From positions 62,001 through 126,000 of the forward strand of contig CALXMF010000002.1 in the NCBI GenBank assembly GCA_944389415.1: a DNA stretch of 64,000 bases, read 5' to 3'. Shown here in pieces: positions 18,182 to 28,165 of the stretch (position 1 is its first letter; the number at the start of each line of letters is the position of its first letter). The DNA is from an uncultured Spirochaetota bacterium (lineage in GTDB: Bacteria > Spirochaetota > Spirochaetia > Treponematales > Treponemataceae). A model generated the notes under the pieces. The model was not told the origin of the DNA. It made no database searches and saw only the letters and a list, made by a program, of their open reading frames with translations. A program made the translations under genes and the position numbers.

Positions 18182-19021
18182 TTAGTCAAAAATATAATAA
18201 CGGCCCTGTTTTGCAAATCCTGCAAAACCATCGCGGACGGCATTAAAACAGTCAACATTGTCACCGTAGTGGCATAAGAACGTTTTTTTCCGTACTTCAG
18301 GCGGCAGCTGTTTCAGCTCTTCATACGAGGCATGAACACCCCCAGTATACAGCTGACAATCATGAAAGATATATTCCACCGGGTATTCAGCAAGCAGCCA
18401 ATCAAACATCGCGCGGTCATATCGTGTATCGCCTGAGAATAATACACGGTCATCAATGAGTAATCCATATGAAATAAAACCGTCTTTCCAGGAACCATTG
18501 CGATCCGGAATATGTATTGTTCGGAACAGTTTCAGATTGATAGAACCAAATTGCAGCATATACAGCGGCCGGGGTTCTGCGGCAATAAGCCGCGGCGAAA
18601 TCTGTTCAAAATAATCACTAAAACTGAGCAGCCCGGCAGATTCATTTTCATTATGCGCGAGCCCGCCGCGCAGTGACTCATTCCATAAAACATCCCGATA
18701 CTCGTCAGTTATAATCATTGCCGGACGTTTGCATGACTCATACATTCCAAGAAGCGCCGCTTCTTCAAGACCGCCTATATGATCGGCATGTGAATGTGTA
18801 ATCAAATAGGTGCGTATACTCTGAATAGAAGAACCGTACCCGGCAAGCGCGTATGAACAACGGGTACCGCAGTCAATAAGGATATGATCATTACCTTTTA
18901 TAATCAATACATTCGTCTGATAAAAATGCCGGCAGAACGCAGAGCCTGTTCCGATAAAAAAAAGGGTCAGTTCTCCAGGCGTTGTCAATTTTAAAGAAGA
19001 ATGTAATTGTTCCTGTTTCAT
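18182..19021 (-). CDS. Metallo-beta-lactamase fold hydrolase
   Basis: 279 aa. THSHADHIGG near residues 74-83 is the HxHxDH metal site; LFSGDTRYD and a late His (CHYGDN) complete the binuclear zinc site. RNase Z/ElaC-like and PqsE-like hydrolases share this layout, and the position of the second Asp fits that branch. The substrate is unknown. AAGGT precedes ATG 19021. It stands alone between the CHR pair and the HAD/kinase cluster. Confidence 0.85.
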   Translation of the reverse strand: MKQEQLHSSLKLTTPGELTLFFIGTGSAFCRHFYQTNVLIIKGNDHILIDCGTRCSYALAGYGSSIQSIRTYLITHSHADHIGGLEEAALLGMYESCKRPAMIITDEYRDVLWNESLRGGLAHNENESAGLLSFSDYFEQISPRLIAAEPRPLYMLQFGSINLKLFRTIHIPDRNGSWKDGFISYGLLIDDRVLFSGDTRYDRAMFDWLLAEYPVEYIFHDCQLYTGGVHASYEELKQLPPEVRKKTFLCHYGDNVDCFNAVRDGFAGFAKQGRYYIFD

Positions 19022-19068
19022 ACATATACCTTAATAACACAGTATAACACACTGTATATCATTTTGTC

Positions 19069-19728
19069 TTAATCAGATATCACTTTTGGAAAAAACAATG
19101 ATGGAAATTGATATACATCTGATACACCCTCAACAAGAATACCGCCCATTCCCATACTCAGAGGCAGAGCCACATCAAGATCATACCTGTCACCCACAGC
19201 GATACACTGCTGCGGCGCACTGTTAGTCAGTGAACAGGCAAGCTCAAACGGTTCTCGTGCCGGCTTTGATACGCCGCATGTATCAAGTCCGATAATATGC
19301 GGTATAAATGATTCTATACCAAGCGCGGCGAGTGTTTTGCGCGCCGGAAGAACAGGATTGTTAGTAACGCAGATCAGTGAAAAAGAAGCGGAAAGGAGTG
19401 AAAGTGTTTTCTGTAAACGGATATCAGGCGATAAAAAGCAGGCTGGTTCCAACAGATTTTTCCGCCATTCAATACTCACTGAGATTGGAACACCAAAAGC
19501 CTGTAATGTATTGCCAAGGCTGATACAGGTTCCCCGGTCACGTTTCCAGTTTTCACGGTATGTACGGATAAGATTGCGCGCCTCATCCGCTGAAATCCCC
19601 TTTTCAGCGGCATACTGTCGTATCTGAACATCTACCTGTTCTTCGGCATATGCCTGATTGGTATACAGTGTGGAATCAATATCAAAAATCAATGTCCGCA
19701 CCTGTTCCGGCATATGGTATACGGTCAT
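19069..19728 (-). CDS. HAD-superfamily hydrolase, pyrimidine 5'-nucleotidase type
   Basis: 219 aa. Motif I FDIDSTLY (nucleophile Asp at about residue 16), motif II VTNNP, motif III with KPAREPFELA, motif IV VGDRYDLDVALP. The helical cap with NQAYAEEQVDVQIRQYAAEKG resembles SDT1/PhoE-like pyrimidine nucleotidases. Its start codon overlaps the stop of the upstream kinase (TAATG), so translation is coupled. The operon prs - FGGY kinase - HAD suggests a role in pentose or nucleotide turnover. Confidence 0.8.
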   Translation of the reverse strand: MTVYHMPEQVRTLIFDIDSTLYTNQAYAEEQVDVQIRQYAAEKGISADEARNLIRTYRENWKRDRGTCISLGNTLQAFGVPISVSIEWRKNLLEPACFLSPDIRLQKTLSLLSASFSLICVTNNPVLPARKTLAALGIESFIPHIIGLDTCGVSKPAREPFELACSLTNSAPQQCIAVGDRYDLDVALPLSMGMGGILVEGVSDVYQFPSLFFPKVISD

Positions 19729-20939
19729 TACGGCATCCTCCGGGGTTCATAGACATGAGCGATACGCACCAGCGCGGCCGCTCCTTCTGATACGGACGAA
19801 AATAATCCGCTGCCGACTCCTGCAAACACAGCGTCCCCTATCAGCTCACTGTCAGCACACTCAGGAACTTCTATTGCAATATTTGCCGAACTGCTTTTAA
19901 ATTGCACCCATGCGCTGTTTTTTCCCTGACCGCCGGTAATCCGCATTGACTGTATTTCAGAAAGATTCTGATTACGCGCGATTCGGCGTAAATGCGCAAC
20001 ACCGTCCCCAACTTCTCGCGCAATCTGTGAAATCAAATCAAAACCTTCTCCGCTGCCCGTTTTTATCAGATTGATAACAAGATCAGTATATGAAAGATCT
20101 GGCGCGTTATTTTTTTTATAATCGCTGAAACGGCGCCCGCTGTCCGCAATCAGAACACTCGCGTTATACATATCGGGCAGTACCGCAGGCAGTGTACGGA
20201 TACCTTTTTCATGTGCCGGATGACATGTACACAAATTTAATCCCTCACTGGTACCAGCCCGGTCACACAGTTTTCCAGGTGCGAGGGTATCTGTACCGAC
20301 AAGCGCGGTAATAAAGTCAGGCGCCCCGCAATAAACGGGCACACGGTTCAGACCGCAGCGTTCAGCGGCAGATGGCAGCAGCACTCCCGCACAGTATCCG
20401 GGCGGAACAAACGCAGGAAGTTTATCAGCAGCAATATCATTCTGTTCAAGAGACTGCGCTGTCCAATATGCTTCTGTATAGCGCTTTTCAGGAAGAATAG
20501 TCAGCGGCGTTCCGGTCAGCGTCCATATCAGATATTCAGGACCGGAATATATATAGCGGCTGTCCTCCCAGAGTTTGGGATATACAGTACGAAAAAAAAG
20601 CAGACGGGGAATAAAAAGTGATGTTCCTACAGCAGCAGGAACATTGTCAGGAGCGGGTGTATTCCACAGCAGCAGAGAACCATCTTCGCTCACCAGCGTC
20701 GGTCCGTTGCCTGAAATACAGATACCAAGGATCTCACCATCAAAAGCGCCCCGCAATGAATAGGCCGCCGTATAAAACGCGTCGCACCAGACCTGTGCCC
20801 GCGCACATACTCCGGTGCAACGATGATATATCCCCTGAAAATACTGCCGTGTAGCGGCAAGTACCCTGCCGTCTGTTCCTATCAGCGCAGTTTTCAGCGA
20901 AGATGTTCCAATGTCTGCGCACAAAAAGGCGCTGATCAT
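19728..20939 (-). CDS. FGGY-family carbohydrate kinase
   Basis: 403 aa, somewhat short for the family (about 480-500). FLCADIGTSSLKTALI at the N-terminus is the FGGY ATP/phosphate motif, and MRITGGQGKNSAWVQFKSS near residue 330 is the C-terminal adenosine-binding region. It probably phosphorylates a pentulose or similar sugar; the exact sugar cannot be told. It overlaps prs by 4 nt upstream and the HAD gene by 1 nt downstream, so all three are coupled. Confidence 0.85.
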   Translation of the reverse strand: MISAFLCADIGTSSLKTALIGTDGRVLAATRQYFQGIYHRCTGVCARAQVWCDAFYTAAYSLRGAFDGEILGICISGNGPTLVSEDGSLLLWNTPAPDNVPAAVGTSLFIPRLLFFRTVYPKLWEDSRYIYSGPEYLIWTLTGTPLTILPEKRYTEAYWTAQSLEQNDIAADKLPAFVPPGYCAGVLLPSAAERCGLNRVPVYCGAPDFITALVGTDTLAPGKLCDRAGTSEGLNLCTCHPAHEKGIRTLPAVLPDMYNASVLIADSGRRFSDYKKNNAPDLSYTDLVINLIKTGSGEGFDLISQIAREVGDGVAHLRRIARNQNLSEIQSMRITGGQGKNSAWVQFKSSSANIAIEVPECADSELIGDAVFAGVGSGLFSSVSEGAAALVRIAHVYEPRRMP

Positions 20940-22177
20940 TGATCGTTCTTTACCAGTTTTTCTATTATATTGCGGTTATCAAGCAGGTTGCTTAAAGACT
21001 GATTATGATGCAGACGGGCAATAACATTGGCAAACAGTCCGCTGACATTTGTACTGATATACCATTCACATTTAAGCAAATCTTCATGATATACCGCATT
21101 TGTACCAATCACACGATAGAAAAGCCCTTTTGAGTATGCCTCATTAAACAGATCTATAGCCCCGCCAGTAAAAAACGGCAGACTGATCGCGGCGATAACT
21201 TTTGTAGCGCCCTGCTCTTTCAGAAATTCCATCGCTTTAAGGAGAGTTCCGCCTGTACCAAGCATATCATCCGCAAGGAAAGCGACTTTGCCATGCACAT
21301 CGCCAAGCAGTTTCACCGCTTTTATGTTTGAATCACGGGCGTTCTGCGTCACAACAGAATAATCGCGTTCTTTATAGATCATCGCCAACGGTTTTTTAAG
21401 ACCGGTCGCGTAAAATTTATTTCTATCTACAGCACCAGTATCCGGCGACACAACTACAAGATCTTCTGTTCCTCCGGTGAGATCTACGAGCTTGCCAAGC
21501 TCACGGATAATCTGATAACTGGCATGCAGGTTTTCAAGATGGGTTTTTCCAAATGCGTTTACAATTTCACGGGAATGAATATCAAGCGTAATAATACGCG
21601 CGACGCCCATATTCTCATAGATGTGTCCGAGCAGACTCGCGGTAAGTCCTTCCCGCCCCTTTTTTTTATGCTGACGGCTATATGGGTATACCGGAACAAC
21701 AAGCGTTATCTGTGACGCTCCGGCCTGTCTCACCGCGTCAATGGTCACCAGCATACTCATGATATGATCATTGACAGACATCACCTGTGTATTTTTTCCG
21801 CCGTTCAGCGAAATTGGGACATGGTTTTCCACATCCTGAAAGATATACACATCTTTGCCGCGAATACAGTCCAGTATTTCGGTTTTGAATTCACCATTCA
21901 TAAAATACGTGAACTGTGCATTCACTTTGAATTCAGGCACACGGTATTTCTCGGTACTTCCTCTGATACAGAGATCTGACGTGTGCATATCGTTATCAAG
22001 GTTTATCTGCCGTATCAAATCATCTTTTTCTATCTTATACCGTTTGGTAATTACATCGCTTTTTAGACCAAAACGATGCTTATAGATGTGACGGAGATGT
22101 ACAATTACTTCATTTGCGAATGTTTCACCGCCGGGACAGGCAATGACAGCAAGATTGGTAGGCTCAGAATACGGCAT
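20936..22177 (-). CDS. prs: Ribose-phosphate pyrophosphokinase (PRPP synthetase), long form
   Basis: 413 aa, about 95 residues longer than the classical enzyme. Makes PRPP from ribose 5-phosphate and ATP. The PRPP-binding loop FLADDMLGTGGTLLKA (about residue 300), PVYPYSRQHKKKGRE (flexible/ATP loop) and TLDIHSREIVNAFG are seen. Extra sequence lies at the N-terminus and in the middle. AGGGGT is 6 nt before ATG 22177. First gene of a coupled trio with an FGGY kinase and a HAD hydrolase. Confidence 0.9.
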   Translation of the reverse strand: MPYSEPTNLAVIACPGGETFANEVIVHLRHIYKHRFGLKSDVITKRYKIEKDDLIRQINLDNDMHTSDLCIRGSTEKYRVPEFKVNAQFTYFMNGEFKTEILDCIRGKDVYIFQDVENHVPISLNGGKNTQVMSVNDHIMSMLVTIDAVRQAGASQITLVVPVYPYSRQHKKKGREGLTASLLGHIYENMGVARIITLDIHSREIVNAFGKTHLENLHASYQIIRELGKLVDLTGGTEDLVVVSPDTGAVDRNKFYATGLKKPLAMIYKERDYSVVTQNARDSNIKAVKLLGDVHGKVAFLADDMLGTGGTLLKAMEFLKEQGATKVIAAISLPFFTGGAIDLFNEAYSKGLFYRVIGTNAVYHEDLLKCEWYISTNVSGLFANVIARLHHNQSLSNLLDNRNIIEKLVKNDQ

Positions 22178-22309
22178 ACGTTACCCCTATGATCGCAGCA
22201 AGAAACACATAGTCCATAAAACTTTATAAACACTCTACCATAAACCCAAATAGTTGTAAAGGCAGGAAATATACTGATGGACTACAGAAGGGGCCTCTTG
22301 TATTTTTAC

Positions 22310-23053
22310 TTACACAAGCAATTCCAGTTCTTTCTGTGTCAAATGCCGAAAAGCTCCGGGAGCAAGAGAAGAATCAAGCTGCAATAAACCAATTGCTGTA
22401 CGACGCAGATATGCAACTGTATTGCCGCAGGCGGCTATCATGCGTTTAACCTGATGATAGCGGCCTTCAGTGATAACCAGTGTACAGTGTAATTCATCCT
22501 GAAAAGCCAGCTGCGCCGGGCGGCACTCATATTCTCCATCAGAGCCGTCAGGGGCAATGATAATGCCGTTAGCAATCCGCTCACAATACATCCGCTGTTC
22601 TTCAGGAGAAACAGCCTGCGCAAGTGTTATCTGATATGTTTTGGATATATGGCTCTTGGGAGAAATAAGACGGTGCGTCAATACTCCGTCAGTAGTAAGC
22701 AGCAGCAGACCTTCTGTATCCAGGTCAAGCCGTCCAATAGCATGCAGATTTCCATCGGAAACAGAACACAGAGTATTATCTGACAGCTCGTCAAACACAC
22801 TGGGGTACAGACTGCTTTTTGCTGTACAGACAGTTCCGGCACGCTTGTTCAGCATGATATATATTTCCCGCTGTAGAATGACTGCTTCTCCAGCTACAGA
22901 CAGTACATCAGAATTGATATCAATATGTGTATCAGGAACTGTACAGACAGTACCGTTTACGCATACCATTCCGCGGCGAATCAGCCGGCCTGTTTCTTTA
23001 CGGGTACCAAATCCCTGTCTTGCGAGCAGTTTATCAAGACGGCTTTTTTCCAT
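22310..23053 (-). CDS. RsuA/RluB-family rRNA pseudouridine synthase
   Basis: 247 aa. An S4 RNA-binding domain (RLDKLLARQGFGTRKE...RRGMVCVNG, residues 5-35) is followed by the catalytic motif GRLDLDTEGLLLLT with the catalytic Asp in RLDLDT. It modifies a uridine in 16S or 23S rRNA; the site cannot be assigned. It follows citrate synthase by 6 nt and lacks its own promoter, so it is probably co-transcribed. Confidence 0.9.
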   Translation of the reverse strand: MEKSRLDKLLARQGFGTRKETGRLIRRGMVCVNGTVCTVPDTHIDINSDVLSVAGEAVILQREIYIMLNKRAGTVCTAKSSLYPSVFDELSDNTLCSVSDGNLHAIGRLDLDTEGLLLLTTDGVLTHRLISPKSHISKTYQITLAQAVSPEEQRMYCERIANGIIIAPDGSDGEYECRPAQLAFQDELHCTLVITEGRYHQVKRMIAACGNTVAYLRRTAIGLLQLDSSLAPGAFRHLTQKELELLV

Positions 23054-23059
23054 CGTGTC

Positions 23060-24415
23060 TTACCGGTTATCAATCGGGATATATCCGCGTTCTTCGCTGA
23101 CATTCTTATATGCAGGGCGGTATATGCGTCCGCCGGCCACAACTTCTTCGATACGATGCGCAGCCCAGCCAGCAATACGCGAAATAGCAAAGATAGGAGT
23201 AAAAAGTTCACGAGGTATATTAAGCATTCCGTATACAAAACCGGAATAAAAATCAACATTGGTACAAATTTTTTTATCACTGCCTTTTTCTTCAGCAAAA
23301 ATCTCAGGTGCAAGTCGTTCAATAATCCGATACAAATTAAATTCATCCATGCAGCCTTTTATTCGCGCCAGTTCTTCCGCCTTATTACGCAGCAAAATTG
23401 CACGTGGATCTGAAACAGTATATACAGCATGTCCCTGCCCATAAATGAGGCCGGTACGATCAAACGCTTCTTTGCGCAGAATTTTACGCAGATAATCAGC
23501 AATTTCAGTCTCGTTGGACCAGTCTTTTACATGCGATTTGATATCGTACATCATATCGCAGACTTTCATATTCGCACCGCCATGCCGGCGTCCTTTTAAT
23601 GAGCCAACAGCCGCCGCTACTGCTGAATATGTATCAGTATCAGCAGAAGAAATAACATGGATTGTAAAACTTGAGTTATTACCTCCGCCATGCTCTGCAT
23701 GCAGGATAAGCGCAAGATCGAGCAGCTCCGCCTCTAAGCGGGTGTATGATTTATCCGCACGAATAAGGCGCAGAAAATTTTCGGCCGTCGACAATTCCGG
23801 CACAGGATTATGGATATACATACTTTTTCCATCATAATACCGGCGTTTTGCCTGATATGCATATGCGGCAAGCGTTGGAAAACGCGCTACCAGTTCTATA
23901 CACTGGCGCATAATATTATTTATTGAGACTTCTTCGGGATTATCATCATATGAATAACTGGCAAGTACTCCGCGCGCCATTTTATTCATGATATCAAGAG
24001 ACGGAGCCTTCATAATCATGTCTTCGGTAAAGTTTTCCGGAAGCATTCGTCTTGATCCCAAAAACTCTTTAAAACTTTCCAGTTTTGCGCGTGAAGGCAG
24101 CTCACCAAATAAGAGCAGATACACGGTCTGCTCATATCCAAATTCTCCGTGAGTCTCGGCATCATGTATCAGATCTTCAACATTATACCCACGATAAATA
24201 AGACGCCCCGGAACAGCAATTTTTTGTCCATCTATGATTTCATACCCGACTACATCGCCAATACGGGTCAGACCAACAAGAACACCACGACCATCAGCAT
24301 AACGTAACCCGCGCTTCACATCATATTTTTGATAAAGAGACAAATCAATCGGGTCATTTATCTGTGCAAGATGAGAGAGCTTCTCAACGGTGGTATTTTC
24401 GATAATCTCTGCCAT
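23060..24415 (-). CDS. gltA: Citrate synthase
   Basis: 451 aa. The catalytic triad is visible: His in LHAEHGGGNNSSF, His in YGQGHAVYT and Asp in TNVDFYSGFVYG. The N-terminal 60 residues and the overall length resemble the clostridial-type citrate synthase. GGGAGG lies 6 nt before ATG 24415. No aconitase or isocitrate dehydrogenase is in the window, so the pathway context (partial TCA for glutamate, or another acyl-CoA condensation) is open. Promoter at 24464-24492. Confidence 0.9.
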   Translation of the reverse strand: MAEIIENTTVEKLSHLAQINDPIDLSLYQKYDVKRGLRYADGRGVLVGLTRIGDVVGYEIIDGQKIAVPGRLIYRGYNVEDLIHDAETHGEFGYEQTVYLLLFGELPSRAKLESFKEFLGSRRMLPENFTEDMIMKAPSLDIMNKMARGVLASYSYDDNPEEVSINNIMRQCIELVARFPTLAAYAYQAKRRYYDGKSMYIHNPVPELSTAENFLRLIRADKSYTRLEAELLDLALILHAEHGGGNNSSFTIHVISSADTDTYSAVAAAVGSLKGRRHGGANMKVCDMMYDIKSHVKDWSNETEIADYLRKILRKEAFDRTGLIYGQGHAVYTVSDPRAILLRNKAEELARIKGCMDEFNLYRIIERLAPEIFAEEKGSDKKICTNVDFYSGFVYGMLNIPRELFTPIFAISRIAGWAAHRIEEVVAGGRIYRPAYKNVSEERGYIPIDNR

Positions 24416-24463
24416 AGGTCCTCCCGTGCATATTTATGCATTTGTTATACAAACGATGTTATA

Positions 24464-24492
24464 AGTATGCAGAAACAGAAAACGGTTGTCAA
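24464..24492 (-). promoter_or_regulatory. Promoter of citrate synthase
   Basis: TTGACA (24492-24487), 17 bp, CATACT (24469-24464), leader about 40 nt with GGGAGG. It lies just inside and beyond the 3' end of clpC. Confidence 0.5.
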
Positions 24493-24505
24493 CACGTCGG
24501 AAGAA

Positions 24506-27004
24506 TTATACCGGAACTTCTGTTTCTACAGCAGAAACAGTCTCAAACCGTACATGGAGCGTATCCTTTTTTACAGAGACAAATACCTTACCGCTTTGCT
24601 GCTGATTTTCAATCAAACAGACGGACAGAGGATCTTCCAGTTCTTTCTGAAGCAACCGGCGCATAGGCCGCGCACCAAAAACAGGATCATATCCTTTTTC
24701 TATCAGATAAGAACGGGCGCTTTTTGATAATTCGAGTTCTATACCTTTTTCACTCAAACGTGTCTGTAACTCGGCAAGCTGAATCTCAAGAATACGGCCT
24801 ATTTCCTCTTTCGTCAGTACATTAAACACAATCACATCATCAATACGGTTCAGCAATTCAGGACTGAGCAGTTTTTTCAGTTCAGACAGCGCATTCTCTT
24901 TAATTTCCGCATATGGCAGTACAGCTTCATCTGAACTGAGACCAAAACCAAGACGCGATGACGAGGAGATCTGCCGCGCACCAGCATTGCTCGTCATAAG
25001 AATAACTGTATTGCGGAAACTCACTGTATGACCAAGATTGTCTCTAAGTTCTCCTTCTTCAAGAACCTGCAGCAGCAGATTAAAAATATCGGGATGAGCT
25101 TTTTCTATTTCATCAAGCAAAATGACCGAATACGGATGACGGCGTACCTGTTCTGTGAGCATACCGCCTTCTTCATGTCCAATATATCCCGGCGGTGCGC
25201 CGACAAGACGGCTTGCGGTATGTTTTTCCATATAATCACTCATATCAACACGGATCAGTGATTCTTCTGTACCAAACAGAAAAGCGGCAAGACTCTTTGC
25301 AAGCTGAGTTTTTCCCACACCAGTAGGACCAAGAAAAATAAACGATCCAAGCGGACGGCGTGAAGAAGAGATTCCCACACGGGAACGGCGCACAGCAGCC
25401 GAGATCAGATGTACGGCTTCATTCTGACCGATCACACTTTTATGCAGTTCTTCTTCCATCCTCAGAAGTTTTGCACTTTCCGACTCGCTAAGCTGTTCAG
25501 CAGGGATACCCGTCACACCGGCAATAACATGGCAAATATCATTCAGTGTCACTGGGATACCTTCTCGTCCGCCATTTTCTTTCCAATATGTATTGAATCG
25601 ATCAAGTTCTTCTTTTAGTTCACGTACTTTATCGCGTACTTCTGCAGCACGTTCATACGCCTGGCTCTGCGCAAGCAGATTTTTTTCTTCAGTTAACCGG
25701 GCGATACTTTCTTCTAATTTATCAAGTTCTGGCGGACGCACATCCCCCATTATTTTTTTCATCGCACCTGCTTCATCAATAATGTCGATAGCCTTATCTG
25801 GAAGAAAGCGCTCGGTAATATATCGTTTGGAAAGATAAACAGCTGCTTCTATAACACCATCCCCAAAGACAACACCATGAAAATCTTCATATTTCTTTTT
25901 TATGCCGTTCAAGATCGCGACCGTTTCTGTTTCATTTGGTTCATTTACCTGAACAGTCTGAAATCGGCGCTCCAACGCCGCATCTTTCTCAAAATACTTA
26001 CGGTATTCTGCAAGTGTAGTCGCACCAATACACTGCATTTCACCGCGGGACAAAGCCGGTTTGAACATATTGGACGCATCAAGCGAACCTTCTGATCCTC
26101 CGGCACCAATAATAGTATGAAGTTCATCAATGAACAGAATTATATCTTTCTGTTCCGCAATTTCTTTCATAATGAGCTTGATACGTTCTTCAAATTCACC
26201 GCGAAATTTAGTACCGGCTATAACCGAAGCCATATCAAGCGTCAAAATACGCTTTTTAATAAGACCTCTCGGCACATCTCCAGCCGCAATACGGGCAGCC
26301 AATCCTTCCACAATTGCTGTTTTACCAACTCCCGGATCGCCTACCAGAACAGGATTATTTTTTGTCCGACGGGATAATATTTGTATAACACGGTTTATTT
26401 CCTGTTCCCGACCAATAACAGGATCTATTCCGCCATTTTTTGCAAGGGCGGTTAAATCACGGCTGAAATCGGCAAGTACAGAATGACGCTGTCTGGATTC
26501 AGAACGCGCCTGAGCACGTCTGTTTCCTCCTGTATCTGTAGAATTTGATAAATCTGCAGATGAAGAAAAATGAGCATATACTTCTGCCATTACTTTACGG
26601 ACAGTATCAAGAGAAATATGAACCTGTTCAAAATACTGCCATGTCAGACTATGCTCTTCACGAATTGCCGCAATCAGCAAATGCTCCGTACCCACATATT
26701 CTTTACGGAAAGTTCTCGATTCTACAGCCGCTGCATCAAATAATGTCCGCATCCGCCGCGAAAGCGGCATTTCTGAAAAATACTGCGGAGATGTCTCCAC
26801 AGGCAAACTCTGTTCTAACGCGAGCTGAAAGGATAACACATTAATATGCAACTGCCTGAGCAAAATAAATCCCAGTCCATCAGCTGTTTTTAGCAGTGAG
26901 ATAAGTACGTGTTCAGGAAGCATCTCTTCATTACCGCGTTTGCGGCCTTCCTGCTGCGCCAAAACACCGATCAATTTCTGAGCACGGGGAGATAAACCTT
27001 TCAT
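24506..27004 (-). CDS. clpC: AAA+ chaperone ClpC
   Basis: 832 aa. Clp-N repeats (residues 1-145), first AAA module with [13 protein letters not shown] (about 220) and [13 protein letters not shown], a middle domain containing a UVR-like [11 protein letters not shown] pattern (about 430-465), second AAA module with [14 protein letters not shown] (about 560), and a C-terminal D2-small domain. The short middle domain identifies ClpC rather than ClpB. It unfolds substrates for ClpP. It follows mcsA and the mcsB-like gene as in the Firmicutes ctsR-mcsA-mcsB-clpC operon; no ctsR is present. AGAGGA lies 9 nt before the ATG. Confidence 0.93.
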   Translation of the reverse strand: MKGLSPRAQKLIGVLAQQEGRKRGNEEMLPEHVLISLLKTADGLGFILLRQLHINVLSFQLALEQSLPVETSPQYFSEMPLSRRMRTLFDAAAVESRTFRKEYVGTEHLLIAAIREEHSLTWQYFEQVHISLDTVRKVMAEVYAHFSSSADLSNSTDTGGNRRAQARSESRQRHSVLADFSRDLTALAKNGGIDPVIGREQEINRVIQILSRRTKNNPVLVGDPGVGKTAIVEGLAARIAAGDVPRGLIKKRILTLDMASVIAGTKFRGEFEERIKLIMKEIAEQKDIILFIDELHTIIGAGGSEGSLDASNMFKPALSRGEMQCIGATTLAEYRKYFEKDAALERRFQTVQVNEPNETETVAILNGIKKKYEDFHGVVFGDGVIEAAVYLSKRYITERFLPDKAIDIIDEAGAMKKIMGDVRPPELDKLEESIARLTEEKNLLAQSQAYERAAEVRDKVRELKEELDRFNTYWKENGGREGIPVTLNDICHVIAGVTGIPAEQLSESESAKLLRMEEELHKSVIGQNEAVHLISAAVRRSRVGISSSRRPLGSFIFLGPTGVGKTQLAKSLAAFLFGTEESLIRVDMSDYMEKHTASRLVGAPPGYIGHEEGGMLTEQVRRHPYSVILLDEIEKAHPDIFNLLLQVLEEGELRDNLGHTVSFRNTVILMTSNAGARQISSSSRLGFGLSSDEAVLPYAEIKENALSELKKLLSPELLNRIDDVIVFNVLTKEEIGRILEIQLAELQTRLSEKGIELELSKSARSYLIEKGYDPVFGARPMRRLLQKELEDPLSVCLIENQQQSGKVFVSVKKDTLHVRFETVSAVETEVPV

Positions 27005-27037
27005 GCTATATATTCCTCTTTGTAGTTTATAATAAAA

Positions 27038-28165
27038 TTATCCGGCAAGTTGTACCGATTCCAGCGATTCCTGTAAAATAAGACACCGCAACCGGTTTAC
27101 TTTTAATTCAGCAGAATGTACGATATCATCCTCAAAAGTAAAAGCACCTGCTTTATCAAGAAAACGCATATGAGCATCCCGAACACGAAAAAGAAGTGCA
27201 TGAAGTTCATAGGGAGCAGCACCAGATAATAATCCCGTATTGAGCCCCCACAGTATGTCGGAAAGCACAACAATGGCATCGTTGCACGAAATAAGTCTGC
27301 TAAATTTTACTCCGGCAAAGGCTTTATAGACTGAATTCTTTAGAACCGTTGGCTGTTTATCTTTAAACTCTAACCGGGCACGCCGTTCTTGTTCAACAAG
27401 CCTGATTATATGCGCAGAGAATGACGCCAGCTGGTCAAATTCTGTACCTTCAAGAGACGAACCAGAAGATATTTCATAAAAAGCTCCGACAGCTCCCCCT
27501 GTCTCAGCAGCAGAACCAAAACAGGCTGAAATAGAAAGACCATTTGCAAGCAGCTGCTCTATCTCAGCCTGTATTTTACCAGAGGCAACGAGAGATGGCA
27601 GATGAACTCGAACAGAAATTTTCATACCGCTTCCAGCATCACGAAGCGATGCTGTCAAAAAGCCAAAATCATATGAGGCTGCAAACTGAAGGTGGTCCTG
27701 CAGTTTCTGGTCAATATCCTGACAAATGCCGTATCCTGTTTCTCCTGCCAATCCTGCGGCGAAACCAATAATATGCAAATGATCACGGCAGTTCACCTGG
27801 CAAAGAAGCTCACCATCGTCACGAACAACAAGCCCGGAAGGAATATCGTTTCCCGAAATATCTGAGGCTAATACTGCCGGTGAATCAGGAAGCAGACAAC
27901 GTTCCGCAAGCACCAGCCGTCCTAAATCATCCAGGCGAGCCGTTGACACTGCCTGAAAACGTCCTGGCTCGGGCATTTTAGAAAAAGCATCAAAAACAAG
28001 CGCCTGAATACGATCTCGTTCATCCCGGGAACTTTTCAGCGGGAATGGGAAATTTGCCAGATTTCGTGCAAGTCTGATACGTGTTGATAATACAACATCA
28101 TCATCCGGTCCGGCATGAGTATACCATGCATCTGCAGAACCAAATGTATCAGGATGATTACTCAC
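27038..28165 (-). CDS. McsB-like protein with degenerate guanidino-kinase site
   Basis: 375 aa from the GTG at 28165, which has GGAGG 5 nt upstream; an ATG at 28183 lacks such a site. It aligns along its length with McsB, the protein-arginine kinase that marks proteins for ClpC (LSTRIRLARNL, IIRLVEQERRAR). Key catalytic positions differ: the NEED motif reads NCRD, TSCPTNVGTGLR reads TASLRDAGSGMK, and the Arg and Glu of the VRGIYGEGSE region are replaced or shifted. Kinase activity is therefore doubtful; an adaptor role with McsA and ClpC is possible. It overlaps mcsA and lies 33 bp before clpC. Confidence 0.85.
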   Translation of the reverse strand: MSNHPDTFGSADAWYTHAGPDDDVVLSTRIRLARNLANFPFPLKSSRDERDRIQALVFDAFSKMPEPGRFQAVSTARLDDLGRLVLAERCLLPDSPAVLASDISGNDIPSGLVVRDDGELLCQVNCRDHLHIIGFAAGLAGETGYGICQDIDQKLQDHLQFAASYDFGFLTASLRDAGSGMKISVRVHLPSLVASGKIQAEIEQLLANGLSISACFGSAAETGGAVGAFYEISSGSSLEGTEFDQLASFSAHIIRLVEQERRARLEFKDKQPTVLKNSVYKAFAGVKFSRLISCNDAIVVLSDILWGLNTGLLSGAAPYELHALLFRVRDAHMRFLDKAGAFTFEDDIVHSAELKVNRLRCLILQESLESVQLAG

